Shown in pieces: positions 30,605 through 46,106 of a stretch of DNA of 64,000 nt. Position 1 is the stretch's first letter. The number at the start of each line of letters is the position of its first letter. A program made the position numbers and the translations under genes. Origin of the DNA: Microbacterium sp. LWH3-1.2. GTDB lineage: Bacteria > Actinomycetota > Actinomycetes > Actinomycetales > Microbacteriaceae. The stretch covers positions 2,232,001-2,296,000 of the forward strand of contig NZ_JBEGIK010000001.1 in assembly GCF_040675855.1 (NCBI RefSeq), read 5' to 3'. The notes beneath the pieces were generated by a model. It was not told where the DNA came from, did no database searches, and saw nothing but the letters and a program-made list of their open reading frames with translations.

Positions 30605-31436
30605 ATGCCCTTCACCCCGAGCCACGCCGTCGTCGCACTGCCGTTCGTGCGGACGCCGCTGGTGCCGGCGGCGATGGCGATCGGGGCGATGGCGCCGGAC
30701 CTGCCGCTCTTCGTCCGCGGGCTGCCGCTGCACTACGGTGTGACTCACGCGCTCGCCTGGCTTCCGCTGACGACCCTGCTGGCGCTCGTCCTGCTGCTGG
30801 TCTGGCGCTGCGTGCTGCGCCCCGCCGCGCGTGAGCTGTCGCCGCGATGGTTGGCGGTGCGGCTGCCGGGGGAGTGGAACGCCGGCGCCGGCGACGCGGC
30901 CCGCGCGACCCTCGCGATCGATGAGGTCCCGCCCTCGCGAGTGTCGTGGAGTCGGATGCTGTTGCTCGTCCTCTCGCTCGCGATCGGAGTCGCGAGCCAC
31001 ATCGTGTGGGACCTGTTCACCCATGAAGGCCGGTGGGGGACGACGGATCCCGGCACTCGAATCCGAGTGGGGCCCGCTCCCGGGTTTCAGATGGCTGCAG
31101 CACGGCTCGAGCGTCATCGGGCTCGTGATCATCGGGATCTGGATGCTGGTGTGGCTGGTGCGCCGTGAGCCTGAGGCCTCCGTGAATCGTGTTCTGCCCG
31201 ATCCGGTGCGATGGACGTGGTGGCTGGCGCTGCCGCTCGTGCTGGTCATCGCCTGGGCCTGGGGGCTCAGCGTCTTCGGTCCCCTCGACGTGGGGTTCAC
31301 GGTCGCGCATCTCGGCTACCGGGTGCTGCCGCCGGCTTGTGCAGTCTGGGGGGCGGCCACGATCGTCCTGGGCATCGTGGTCCAGGACCTCAGACGACAG
31401 TCGCTCGCGGAACGACCCGGCTCGGCCTCCGACTGA
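30605..31436 (+). pseudogene. DUF4184 membrane protein gene with a frameshift
   Basis: Two frames together spell one DUF4184-like protein of about 276 residues. The first begins MPFTPSHAVVALPF and runs to THEGRWG, ending near 31034. It continues in the next frame as RRIPALESEWGPLPGFRWLQ to the stop at 31436. The break falls in a run of five G (31035-31039); removing one G restores the frame. The intact protein would have about six membrane segments, with the metal-type His/Asp pattern of the N-terminus present. It may be a real inactivating insertion or a sequencing error in a homopolymer. Function of the family unknown. Confidence 0.75.
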
Positions 31437-31635
31437 CGTCCGCACCAGGGACGGACCCTGCGTCGCGTGGGGCCAGGGTCGCTGCTGCGAGACCACTCGC
31501 GCGTACGCCGTCGCCATGGACGAAGAGCGCTCCGGAGCCGCGGAGTGGGTGCCGCCCGCGCCGGTCGGATCCAGGATCAGTCTCTCCAGGCGGCAGGGAC
31601 ACATCGCCAGCAGGTGTAGCTCACCACCGCCGTGA

Positions 31636-31854
31636 AGCACATCCGATCGGAGGACCGCTCTGGGCCGGGCCGGCAAGATCGGGCAGGAGCGCGGGACGCC
31701 GATCGATCGCGGAGGACGCGCGGTGGTTGCCACGATCCATCCGCCGGTGCGCCTGAGACTTCGCGAGGCCGCGGAGCGGGCGCTGGCGATCGCGGGACCG
31801 GCCGGCGATCTCCCTCTCGCGGACGCGATCGTTCGAGAGGCGAGTACCGCGTGA
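31636..31854 (+). pseudogene. C-terminal remnant resembling UdgX/type-4 uracil-DNA glycosylase
   Basis: An open stretch of 72 codons without a start codon, bounded by a TGA at 31633 and ending at TGA 31852-31854. It reads ALGRAGKIGQERGTPID, then VVATIHPPVRLRLREAAER. Iron-sulfur uracil-DNA glycosylases have a matching C-terminal pattern (G...I..ERG.P then VVTVHPSxLLR), including the catalytic-region His-Pro. The N-terminal two thirds and the cluster Cys residues are missing. I infer an old fragment; a chance match over 70 residues is possible. Confidence 0.4.
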
Positions 31855-32113
31855 TTCCGGGGCTGCGGACCGGCGACACGCCCGGGATGCGGCCCCGATT
31901 CGACGAGGCCCTGGGACGCACGTAAAGTATTACTTGTTCGCCCCACAGGGAAGCGGAGAGGCCGAGAGCCTTACCCCCCTCAAGCGGAGAACCACCCCCT
32001 TCCTTTCGCACTCATCACGAGCGCGCCCGCATGCGGGACGAGGATGGGGTTCCTGCCCCGGAGACCGCGGTCGCCGACGAGCCAGATGATTCGAAGATCA
32101 CGGCGTGTCGGTT

Positions 32114-32141
32114 TTGACAGACGGATCGGGCGGGATAAGAT
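32114..32141 (+). promoter_or_regulatory. rRNA operon promoter
   Basis: TTGACA (32114-32119), a 16-base spacer and TAAGAT (32136-32141), about 240 bases before the 16S gene. Confidence 0.75.
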
Positions 32142-32202
32142 AGTGAAGTTGCCCAGCCGGGGCGCGAATCGCGAGATTCGAAGCTGGTTGGTGCGTCCGA
32201 TC

Positions 32203-32217
32203 TTTGAGAACTCAACA
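32203..32217 (+). promoter_or_regulatory. boxA-like element in the 16S leader
   Basis: TTTGAGAACTCAACA, the type found in actinobacterial rrn leaders for antitermination and processing. A copy, TTTGAGAACTACACA, recurs in the 16S-23S spacer. Confidence 0.5.
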
Positions 32218-32382
32218 GCGTGCACTTGTCAAATGCCAATTTTTTTCTCTGTCGGCCAGTTTTTCTGGTTGGTGGGGGTCTTTTTTGGATCAATTCATGG
32301 ATGTCAGTTTGATATTCGTTTTTGGTCATGGTTGAACTCGCTGCTTCTTCATCGTTTTCCCGGTGGGTTGTGGCATTCATTT

Positions 32383-37451
<5,069 letters not shown>

Positions 37452-37558
37452 CACCAACATTTCTGGTGCTCGCGTCCACTGAGTGGTTCCCGATGTACGG
37501 TCGGGAACACAACAAAACATAGACTTTTCACGTTGTGAAGACCTGAAACATCGAAAGA

Positions 37559-37676
37559 GTTTCGGCGGCCATAGCGAGAGGGAAACGCCCGGTCCCATTC
37601 CGAACCCGGAAGCTAAGCCTCTCAGCGCCGATGGTACTGCAGGGGGGACCCTGTGGGAGAGTAGGACACCGCCGGA
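37559..37676 (+). rRNA. rrf: 5S ribosomal RNA
   Basis: About 118 nt beginning TTCGGCGGCCATAGCGAGAG, with the loop CCCGGTCCCATTCCGAACC and closing stem ACACCGCCGGA. It is third in the operon, 107 bases after 23S. Ends are approximate. Confidence 0.93.
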
Positions 37677-37689
37677 CACCCATTCACGA

Positions 37690-37716
37690 AATGGCCACCC
37701 CCACGGGGTGGCCATT
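37690..37716 (+). terminator. rRNA operon terminator
   Basis: AATGGCCACCCC / GGGGTGGCCATT arms of 12 bases with loop CAC, starting 14 bases after 5S. No T-run follows. Confidence 0.75.
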
Positions 37717-37769
37717 CCGCGTTAACACGGTCGATTGCCGACGTAGACCGCATCCAGGAGGATCGAAGA

Positions 37770-39563
37770 ATGTCAGAGCAGGAGTCGCGCGACGATCGAC
37801 GCGCGCCACGCGAACGATCCAGCGGAAAGCCCTCGTCGTCCGGTGCCGACCGGAAGCCGTACGCCAAGCGCGACGGCGATCGCAAGCCGTATCCCACGCG
37901 CGAGGGTGACCGTCCCTACGCGAAGCGCGATGGCGACCACAAGCCGTATGCGAAGCGCGATGGCGACCGCCCGCCGTATGCGAAGCGCGATGGCGACCGC
38001 CCGCCGTATGCGAAGCGCGATGGCGACCGCCCGCCGTATGCGAAGCGCGATGGCGACCGCCCGCCGTATGCGAAGCGCGATGGCGACCGCCCTTACGCGA
38101 AGCGCGATGGCGACCACAAGCCGTATGCGAAGCGCGATGGCGACCGCCCGCCGTATGCGAAGCGCGATGGCGACCGCCCGCCGTATGCGAAGCGCGATGG
38201 CGACCGCCCGCCGTATGCGAAGCGCGATGGCGACCGCCCTTATGCGAAGCGCGACGGCGACCGCCCTTACGCGAAGCGCGATGGCGACCACAAGCCGTAC
38301 GCGAAGCGCGACGGCGACCGCCCTTACGCGAAGCGCGATGGCGACCACAAGCCGTACGCGAAGCGCGACGGCGACCGCCAGTATGCGAAGCGCGACGGCG
38401 ACCACAAGCCGTATGCGAAGCGCGATGGCGACCGCCCGTATGCGAAGCGCGACGGCGACCGCCCGTATGCGAAGCGCGACGGCGACCGCCCGTATGCGAA
38501 GCGCGACGGCGACCGCCCGTATGCGAAGCGCGATGGCGACCACAAGCCGTATGCGAAGCGCGATGGCGACCGCCCGCCGTATGCGAAGCGCGATGGCGAC
38601 CACAAGCCGTCGGACCGCTCTGCACGTCCGACGCGTGGGGGTGCGAACCGCCCCGACCGCGCGGTCCGCGAGGGCGAGATCCGTGCGGTCCGTGCTCGGC
38701 ACGACGACCCGGTCATCCCCGAGGATGTCACCGGACGCGATCTGCCGCCGGCTGCGCGCAACGAGCTGAAGACCCTGAGCAAGGAGAACGCCGAGGAGGT
38801 CGCGCGTCACCTCGTGATGGCGTCCGAGCTGATCGACGAGGACCCAGAGCTGGCGCACCAGCACGCACTTTCGGCGTCCCGCCGTGCCGGGCGTATCGCC
38901 GTCGTGCGCGAGACGCTTGCGATCACCGCGTACGCGACAGGTGACTTCGCGCTCGCGTTGCGGGAACTGCGCACCTACCGGCGCATCTCGGGGCGCGACG
39001 ACCAGATCGCGCTGATGGTCGACAGCGAACGCGGTGTCGGGCGAGCCGATCGGGCGCTCGAAGTCGGCCGTGCCGTCGACCGCTCCACGCTCGAGACGCC
39101 CGTGCGCGTCGAACTGGCGATCGCGATGTCGGGTGCCCGTCTCGATCTCGGCGACCCGGAGCGCGCGCTCCAGGAGCTCGACATCCCCGAGCTCGATCCC
39201 GATCGTGCGTTCGACTGGAGCCCGGCGCTGTTCGCCGCCCGTGCCGCCGTGCTCGAGGAGCTCGGTCGCACGGACGAAGCCGCGCAGTGGCAGCGTCGCG
39301 CGGTGGTCGCCGCCGAGGCGATCGACGCGGCCTCCGGTCTTGACGATCTCGAGACGGTCTTCGTCGAGGAGGTCTTCGAGATGGACCTCGATGACGAAGA
39401 GGACGCGGAGGGCCCCCTCGACGAGGCGGACGCACCCGAGGACCTCGACGAGCCGGAGCCTGCCACAACCGCGCCGGAGGAGATCTCCGTCGCCGACGAG
39501 GTCTCCGAGATCCTCGCGGAGGCGGGAGTCGACGAGCCCGGCGATGACGAGGCCGCCCACTGA
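37770..39563 (+). CDS. Basic tandem-repeat protein with C-terminal TPR-like domain
   Basis: 597 residues in three parts. Residues 1-30 are hydrophilic. Residues 31 to about 283 are 26 tandem units of 9-10 residues, 25 with the core YAKRDGD and one degenerate YPTREGD, each followed by RP, RPP, RKP, HKP or RQ. The region is basic, lacks hydrophobic residues and must be disordered. From about 300 a helical domain has TPR-like character (EEVARHLVMASELIDEDPEL, FALALRELRTYRRISGRDDQ). It ends with an acidic tail. M. tuberculosis Rv1691, in the same gene position, is a TPR protein. AGGAGG precedes the ATG. RNA or ribosome contact is a guess from charge and location just after the rRNA operon. Confidence 0.85.
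   Translation: MSEQESRDDRRAPRERSSGKPSSSGADRKPYAKRDGDRKPYPTREGDRPYAKRDGDHKPYAKRDGDRPPYAKRDGDRPPYAKRDGDRPPYAKRDGDRPPYAKRDGDRPYAKRDGDHKPYAKRDGDRPPYAKRDGDRPPYAKRDGDRPPYAKRDGDRPYAKRDGDRPYAKRDGDHKPYAKRDGDRPYAKRDGDHKPYAKRDGDRQYAKRDGDHKPYAKRDGDRPYAKRDGDRPYAKRDGDRPYAKRDGDRPYAKRDGDHKPYAKRDGDRPPYAKRDGDHKPSDRSARPTRGGANRPDRAVREGEIRAVRARHDDPVIPEDVTGRDLPPAARNELKTLSKENAEEVARHLVMASELIDEDPELAHQHALSASRRAGRIAVVRETLAITAYATGDFALALRELRTYRRISGRDDQIALMVDSERGVGRADRALEVGRAVDRSTLETPVRVELAIAMSGARLDLGDPERALQELDIPELDPDRAFDWSPALFAARAAVLEELGRTDEAAQWQRRAVVAAEAIDAASGLDDLETVFVEEVFEMDLDDEEDAEGPLDEADAPEDLDEPEPATTAPEEISVADEVSEILAEAGVDEPGDDEAAH
37858..38610 (+). repeat. Tandem 27/30-base repeat, 26 copies, in frame
   Basis: Each unit reads TA(T/C)GCGAAGCGCGA(T/C)GGCGAC plus CGCCC, CGCCCGCCG or CACAAGCCG. 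Copies differ mainly at third codon positions. Blocks such as HKP followed by several RPP and RP units recur, indicating segmental duplication. All lengths are multiples of three, so copy-number change would keep the frame. Confidence 0.95.
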
Positions 39564-40600
39564 TGGCGCTGTTCGGGCGGCGGGCTGGGACGCCCGCCCC
39601 GCTCGACGGGGTCGACGTCGTGCTGGCCGACCTCGACGGGGTCGTCTACGCAGGCGCCGGTGCCCTTCCGCACGCGGTCGAGAGCCTCAATCGCGCCCGC
39701 GACGGCCGTTCCCTCGCGTACATCACGAACAATGCGGCACGCACGGATGCCTCGGTCGCGGCGCATCTGAGCGAGCTCGGGCTCGCGACGACTCCGCGCG
39801 ACGTCGTGACCAGCCCGCAGGCCGCGATGCGGCTGCTCGCCGAAAGGATCGCGCCGGGGTCGACGGTGCTCGTCGTCGGTGGCGACGGCCTGGTCGTCGA
39901 GGTCGAGAAGGCCGGCTTCGTCGTGACGCGCAGCGCCGACGACGCCCCGTCGGCGGTCGTGCAGGGGTTCGCGCCGGAGGTGGGCTGGACGCAGCTCGCC
40001 GAGGCGGCCTTCGCGCTCAAGACGCCCGAAGAGGACGGCGGCATCCCGTGGGTGGCCACGAACACCGACTGGACGATCCCGCAGTCGCGTGGCATCGCTC
40101 CCGGCAACGGCACCCTGGTCTCCGCGGTGCACACGGCCGTCGGTCGGCTCGCGACCGTCGCCGGCAAGCCCGAAGTGCCGATCTTCCAGGAAGCCGTCAC
40201 ACGGTTCGAGGCGCAGCATCCGTTGTTCCTGGGCGACCGTCTCGATACCGACATCCTGGGCGCCAACCGTGCCGGAATCTCCTCCGCGCTCGTTCTGACG
40301 GGCGTGGACCGACCCAAGCACGTGCTGGCCGCGCCCGAGAACTCGCGGCCGACGTACATCCTCGGCGACCTGCGTGAGCTCCACGAGCCGTACCCCGAGG
40401 TGCACGTGAAGGACGGTGTGGCGACGGTGCGGGGCGCACGCGTCGTGATCGACGGTCCCGACGTCCGCATTCTCAGCGAGGGCGATGAGCCGGTCGATCT
40501 CGTGCGCGCAGGTGCGGCGGCGATCTGGTCGACCGGGCGGGCGATCTTCGGCTTCCGCGTGCCCGAGCGGCTGTACGCGGATCCGTTCCACCGCCCCTGA
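39563..40600 (+). CDS. HAD-family phosphatase (NagD/p-nitrophenylphosphatase type)
   Basis: A 345-residue HAD IIA hydrolase with a cap domain. Motif I is LADLDGVVYAG (about residue 25), motif II ITNNAART (about 53), the motif III Lys is in VAGKPEVPIF (about 202) and motif IV is LGDRLDTDI (about 223). The last 80 residues extend beyond the HAD core with an extra small domain. Substrate unknown. M. tuberculosis Rv1692, a glycerol-3-phosphate phosphatase, has the same position, which suggests but does not prove that activity. The start overlaps the stop of the repeat gene (TGATG). Confidence 0.88.
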   Translation: MALFGRRAGTPAPLDGVDVVLADLDGVVYAGAGALPHAVESLNRARDGRSLAYITNNAARTDASVAAHLSELGLATTPRDVVTSPQAAMRLLAERIAPGSTVLVVGGDGLVVEVEKAGFVVTRSADDAPSAVVQGFAPEVGWTQLAEAAFALKTPEEDGGIPWVATNTDWTIPQSRGIAPGNGTLVSAVHTAVGRLATVAGKPEVPIFQEAVTRFEAQHPLFLGDRLDTDILGANRAGISSALVLTGVDRPKHVLAAPENSRPTYILGDLRELHEPYPEVHVKDGVATVRGARVVIDGPDVRILSEGDEPVDLVRAGAAAIWSTGRAIFGFRVPERLYADPFHRP

Positions 40601-40639
40601 TCCTCGCCGCGGCGGCCCGGGCGCGCCGGGCGACCCCCG

Positions 40640-40645
40640 TAGTCT
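40640..40645 (+). promoter_or_regulatory. -10 box of the small gene before tlyA
   Basis: TAGTCT, seven bases before ATG 40653; leaderless spacing. Confidence 0.5.
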
Positions 40646-40652
40646 GGGGGAC

Positions 40653-40811
40653 ATGGATGGAGCCCGCGAACATGAGGACGAGCACGGCGACCTGCTGTCG
40701 ACCCTCGAAGTGATCGAGGCGCAGCCGCTGGCGACGCGTGCCGAGGCGTACGACACTCTGCACGACACGCTGGCCCGTCGCCTCGAGGCGACCCCCGGCA
40801 CCGCCTCATGA
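40653..40811 (+). CDS. 52-residue acidic small protein
   Basis: An acidic, soluble peptide (REHEDEHGDLLSTLEVI; later RAEAYDTLHDTLARRLE) predicted to be mostly helical. It is supported as a real gene by its own -10 box, ATG start, codon use like its neighbours and an ATGA overlap with tlyA. Mycobacterium has a short gene (Rv1693) at the same site. Function unknown. Confidence 0.7.
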   Translation: MDGAREHEDEHGDLLSTLEVIEAQPLATRAEAYDTLHDTLARRLEATPGTAS

Positions 40812-41608
40812 CGAGCCGCCTCGACGCCGCTCTCGCTGCCCGGGGCCTCGCGCGCTCGCGCACCCACGCCGCGACCCTCATCTCCGAAGGACTGGTCATG
40901 GTCGACGGGCGTCCGGCGGTCAAGGCCTCGACGCCGGTCGGCGACGATTCCCTGATCGAAGTGGCGGCGTCCGATCAGTACGTCAGCCGTGCTGCGCACA
41001 AGCTCATCGCGGGCCTCGACGCCTTCGAGGTCGACGTCCGCGGTCAGGTCGCGCTCGACATGGGCGCGTCCACCGGCGGCTTCACCCAAGTGCTGCGCGA
41101 GCGCGGCGCCGAGCCGGTGATCGCCGTGGATGTCGGTCACGGGCAGCTCGCAGCATCCGTCTCACAAGATCCCGGGGTCGTGTCGGTCGAGGGCTTCAAC
41201 GTCCGCTACATGACGCCCGAAACCCTCGCCGCGGCGAGCGGCGTCTCCGAGGCGCCCTCCGTGATCACGGGCGATCTGTCCTTCATCTCGCTCACGCATG
41301 TGCTGCCCGCAGCGCGCGGTGTCGCAGCATCCGGGGCCGATCTCGTGGTGCTGATCAAGCCGCAGTTCGAAGTCGGGCGCACCGCCGTGAAGGGCGGCCT
41401 CGTGACCAACGCCGTGCTGCGCGCGGACGCCGTTGCGCGCGTGCTGTGGTCGGCGTGGGACGCGGGGCTCGGCACCTGCGGTGTCGTGCCCTCCCCGATC
41501 GCGGGAACGCACGGCAATTCCGAGTTCATCGCGCACCTCGCGCCGGGGCGGGGGAGCAATCCGACAGAATGGTTGAGCACCGTGAACCGACTGGCGGGGA
41601 GCCGATGA
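40808..41608 (+). CDS. tlyA: TlyA rRNA 2'-O-methyltransferase
   Basis: A 266-residue protein with an N-terminal S4 RNA-binding domain (about 3-62, SRLDAALAARGLARSRTHA) and an FtsJ/RrmJ-like methyltransferase. The SAM site is LDMGASTGGFTQVLRERGA (about 82) and the catalytic Lys is in LIKPQFEVGR (about 182). In mycobacteria TlyA methylates 16S C1409 and 23S C1920 and sets capreomycin sensitivity. It was first described as a haemolysin. It overlaps both the small gene upstream and nadK downstream. Confidence 0.94.
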   Translation: MTSRLDAALAARGLARSRTHAATLISEGLVMVDGRPAVKASTPVGDDSLIEVAASDQYVSRAAHKLIAGLDAFEVDVRGQVALDMGASTGGFTQVLRERGAEPVIAVDVGHGQLAASVSQDPGVVSVEGFNVRYMTPETLAAASGVSEAPSVITGDLSFISLTHVLPAARGVAASGADLVVLIKPQFEVGRTAVKGGLVTNAVLRADAVARVLWSAWDAGLGTCGVVPSPIAGTHGNSEFIAHLAPGRGSNPTEWLSTVNRLAGSR

Positions 41609-42627
41609 ACGACGTCGACACACAGGCCGAGCGCAGCATCCTGGTGGTGGCGCACGCCCATCGCGCCGAGACCGTCGCTGCGGCCGAGCGGGTCGTCGCC
41701 GCGCTGCGCGCTGCCGGTGCGCGCCCTGTGCTCGCCCTCGACGACGGCGAGGACCTGGTGCAGGCGGGTCCTTCGCTGGCCGATGTCGCGGTGCTCGGTA
41801 GGGACGTGCCGGTGGCCGACATCGAGCTCGCCATCGTGCTCGGCGGCGACGGGACGATCCTCCGGGCGGCAGAGCTCGTCCGCGACGGCAGCGCGCCGAT
41901 CCTCGGCATCAATATGGGCCACGTCGGCTTTCTCGCCGAGATCGAGCGCGACGACATGGACGAGGCCGTCCGCCGCGTCATCGCTCGGGAGTACGAGGTC
42001 GAAGAGCGCATGGCGCTGCAGATCCGGGTGAAGGACACCGGCGACTCGGTCATCTACGAGACGTGGGCGCTCAACGAGGCGACGGTCGAGAAGGCCAGCC
42101 GCGAGCGCCTGCTCGAGGTCGTCGTCGAGATCGACGGTCGTCCCCTGTCGACATTCGGCTGCGACGGCATGGTCGTGTCGACGCCCACGGGATCAACCGC
42201 GTACAACTTCTCTGCCGGCGGCCCGGTGATCTGGCCGACGGTCGAGGCGATCGCCGTGGTGCCGCTGTCAGCGCACGCGCTGTTCGCCAAACCTCTCGTC
42301 GTCGGGCCGGAGCACTCGGTGGCGATCGAGGTGCTCGAGCGCACCAACGGCACCGGCATCCTGTGGTGCGACGGACGCCGCTCGCACGACCTGCCGCCGG
42401 GTGCGCGCGTGGTGGTGCGGCGGTCCGACCGCCCGGTGCGCCTCGCGCGGCTGCACCCCGCCCAGTTCACCGACCGCCTTGTGCGCAAGTTCCGCCTGCC
42501 GGTGGAGGGGTGGCGCGGTCCGGCCGCGATCACCGGCGTCATGCCGACGCAGGCGAAACGGGCCACGGATGCTGCCACCTCCGCTGATCGGGAGTCCACC
42601 GCCGTCGGCAGCGAGGTCGCCCCGTGA
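41605..42627 (+). CDS. nadK: NAD kinase
   Basis: A 340-residue kinase making NADP from NAD. The key GGDGT loop is in IVLGGDGTILRA (about residue 77), the substrate segment is MVVSTPTGSTAY (about 190), and NMGHVGFLAE is conserved. The C-terminal 40 residues (QAKRATDAATSADRE) extend past the usual end and look disordered. Overlaps tlyA as ATGA and recN as GTGA, following the M. tuberculosis order tlyA-ppnK-recN. Confidence 0.96.
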   Translation: MNDVDTQAERSILVVAHAHRAETVAAAERVVAALRAAGARPVLALDDGEDLVQAGPSLADVAVLGRDVPVADIELAIVLGGDGTILRAAELVRDGSAPILGINMGHVGFLAEIERDDMDEAVRRVIAREYEVEERMALQIRVKDTGDSVIYETWALNEATVEKASRERLLEVVVEIDGRPLSTFGCDGMVVSTPTGSTAYNFSAGGPVIWPTVEAIAVVPLSAHALFAKPLVVGPEHSVAIEVLERTNGTGILWCDGRRSHDLPPGARVVVRRSDRPVRLARLHPAQFTDRLVRKFRLPVEGWRGPAAITGVMPTQAKRATDAATSADRESTAVGSEVAP

Positions 42628-44315
42628 TCGAGGAGATGCGCCTGCGGGATCTCGGCGTGATCGCCGAGGCGACGCTGCCGATCGGAGCGGGATTCACGGC
42701 GATCACCGGTGAGACCGGCGCCGGCAAGACGATGGTCGTGACGGGACTCGGGCTGCTGCTCGGCCAGCGCGCCGACTCCGGCGCCGTGCGCGCCGGCGCC
42801 GCTCAGGCGACCGTCGACGGTGTGTGGATCGTCCCCGAGGACGGACCGGTCGCCGCGCGCGTGCGCGAGGCCGGTGGCGACGTCGAGCCGATCGGCGGTG
42901 GCCGCGCGGAGCTGTACATCGGCCGCTCGATCTCCAGTGAGGGCCGCGGGCGCGCCTCGGTCGGCGGGCGAGCCGCGCCGGCCGGCGTGCTCGCCGACCT
43001 CGCTGACGAGCTCGTGGTGGTTCACGGACAGTCCGACCAGCTCCGGCTGCGCTCCGCGGCCGCCCAGCGGGACGCACTCGACCGCTTCGGCGGCGAGCCC
43101 GTCCACACCGCGCGCGACGCGTACCGCCGCGCGTTCGAGCACTGGCGTGCGATCGACCGCGAGCTGTCGCAGCTCACCGACGATCGCGACGCGCGGGCGC
43201 GCGAGGCCGACGACCTCCGCGCGCAGCTCGCCGAGATCGAGCAGGCGGCACCCGAGTCCGGCGAGGACGCCGAGCTCGCGACCCGCGCCGAGCGTCTGGC
43301 GAACGCCGAGGAACTCCGCGTCGCTGCCGCGACCGCCCATGACGGACTGTCCGGCGACGGTGACGAACCCGACGCAGGGGCCTTGCTCGCGGAGGCGCGT
43401 CGCGCCCTCGAGCGGGTCCACGACCCCGTGCTCGCCGAACTCTCCGGGCAGCTCGCCGACGTCGGCTACCGCGTCGCCGACATCGCCGCGGCGCTCGCGG
43501 GCTACCTCGCCGACCTCGACGAGTCCGGTCCCCACGAGCTGGCCGCGGTCGAGGAGCGCCGCGCCGTGCTCGCCGGCCTGGTCCGCGCGCACGGCAGCCT
43601 GGACACCGCCATCGAGCTGCTCGACACCGGCTCCTCTCGGCTCGCCGAACTCGACGACGACTCCGATCGCATCGAGCGGCTGACGGCGGAGAGGGATGTC
43701 GCAGCTTCCGTCCTCGACGAGAGCGCCGGTGCGCTCACCGCGGCGCGCACAGACGCGGCCGCGCGGCTGGGAGCGGCGGTCACGACCGAGTTGCGGGCAC
43801 TCGCGATGCCGGATGCTCGCCTGGAGGTCTCCGTCACGCCCGGCACGGAGTCCGCCTTCGGCCGCGACGACGTCGCCATCCTGCTCGCCCCGCACCCCGG
43901 CGCCGAGCCGCGAGCGGTGTCGCGTGGCGCGAGCGGCGGCGAGCTCAGCCGCGTCATGCTCGCGATCGAGGTCGTGATCGCGGCCGTCGACCCCGTGCCG
44001 ACGTTCGTGTTCGACGAGGTGGATGCCGGGATCGGCGGCGCCGCCGCGATCGAAGTCGGCCGGCGTCTCGCGCGCCTCTCGGAGTCGTCCCAGGTCATCG
44101 CGGTCACCCATCTCGCGCAGGTGGCGGCCTTCGCGGCCAACCACCTGACCGTCGTGAAGGCGAACGACGGCTCGGTCACGGCATCCGATGTCCGTCGCCT
44201 GGACGGTGCCGATCGCGAGGCCGAGATGGCGCGCCTGCTGTCGGGCATGCCCGACTCCGATGCGGCGCTCACGCACGCACGCGAGTTGCTCAGCCTTCGC
44301 ACCGAAGTCGACTGA
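42624..44315 (+). CDS. recN: DNA repair protein RecN
   Basis: A 563-residue SMC-like ATPase acting at double-strand breaks. Walker A is TGETGAGKTMVVTG (about residue 30). A central coiled coil spans about 150-370. The ABC signature is RGASGGELSRVMLAIEVV (about 437) and Walker B TFVFDEVDAGIGG (about 462). GTG start overlapping nadK. recN is SOS-controlled in many bacteria, but no LexA-like box precedes it here, consistent with expression as part of the tlyA-nadK-recN operon. Confidence 0.96.
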   Translation: MIEEMRLRDLGVIAEATLPIGAGFTAITGETGAGKTMVVTGLGLLLGQRADSGAVRAGAAQATVDGVWIVPEDGPVAARVREAGGDVEPIGGGRAELYIGRSISSEGRGRASVGGRAAPAGVLADLADELVVVHGQSDQLRLRSAAAQRDALDRFGGEPVHTARDAYRRAFEHWRAIDRELSQLTDDRDARAREADDLRAQLAEIEQAAPESGEDAELATRAERLANAEELRVAAATAHDGLSGDGDEPDAGALLAEARRALERVHDPVLAELSGQLADVGYRVADIAAALAGYLADLDESGPHELAAVEERRAVLAGLVRAHGSLDTAIELLDTGSSRLAELDDDSDRIERLTAERDVAASVLDESAGALTAARTDAAARLGAAVTTELRALAMPDARLEVSVTPGTESAFGRDDVAILLAPHPGAEPRAVSRGASGGELSRVMLAIEVVIAAVDPVPTFVFDEVDAGIGGAAAIEVGRRLARLSESSQVIAVTHLAQVAAFAANHLTVVKANDGSVTASDVRRLDGADREAEMARLLSGMPDSDAALTHARELLSLRTEVD

Positions 44316-44375
44316 GTACAGTGGCGGACTCCGCGTGTCCTCAGCTTCTGCGAAGCTCATCGAAACACTGCCTGA

Positions 44376-44381
44376 TAGGAT
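44376..44381 (+). promoter_or_regulatory. -10 box of pyrG
   Basis: TAGGAT, eight bases before GTG 44390 (11 before ATG 44393). Confidence 0.45.
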
Positions 44382-44383
44382 AA

Positions 44384-46090
<1,707 letters not shown>

Positions 46091-46106
46091 CGTGACGGAG
46101 GGACGG

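Larger units (their letters stand above)
31437..32382. other. Region between the DUF4184 gene and 16S: gene remnant plus rRNA promoter and leader
   Basis: No intact gene. The first 420 bases hold a decayed glycosylase fragment. From about 31940 the sequence is the rrn control region with promoter, boxA-like leader and, after 32225, T-rich sequence expected in the RNase III processing stem of pre-16S RNA. Confidence 0.6.

Noticed and set aside
31189..32011. Several short open frames on both strands upstream of the rRNA promoter
   Set aside because: None has a ribosome binding site and family-like sequence together; only the glycosylase-like fragment was kept.
37858..38610. Regular short repeats that could suggest a CRISPR array
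   Set aside because: The repeats are contiguous, have no unique spacers and stay in frame inside a gene. No cas genes are present.
37773..39560. A 595-codon open frame antisense to the repeat protein, and a 313-codon one at 37684-38625
   Set aside because: Both arise because the tandem repeat lacks stops in several frames. The sense frame has the ribosome binding site, a TPR-like domain and normal codon use.
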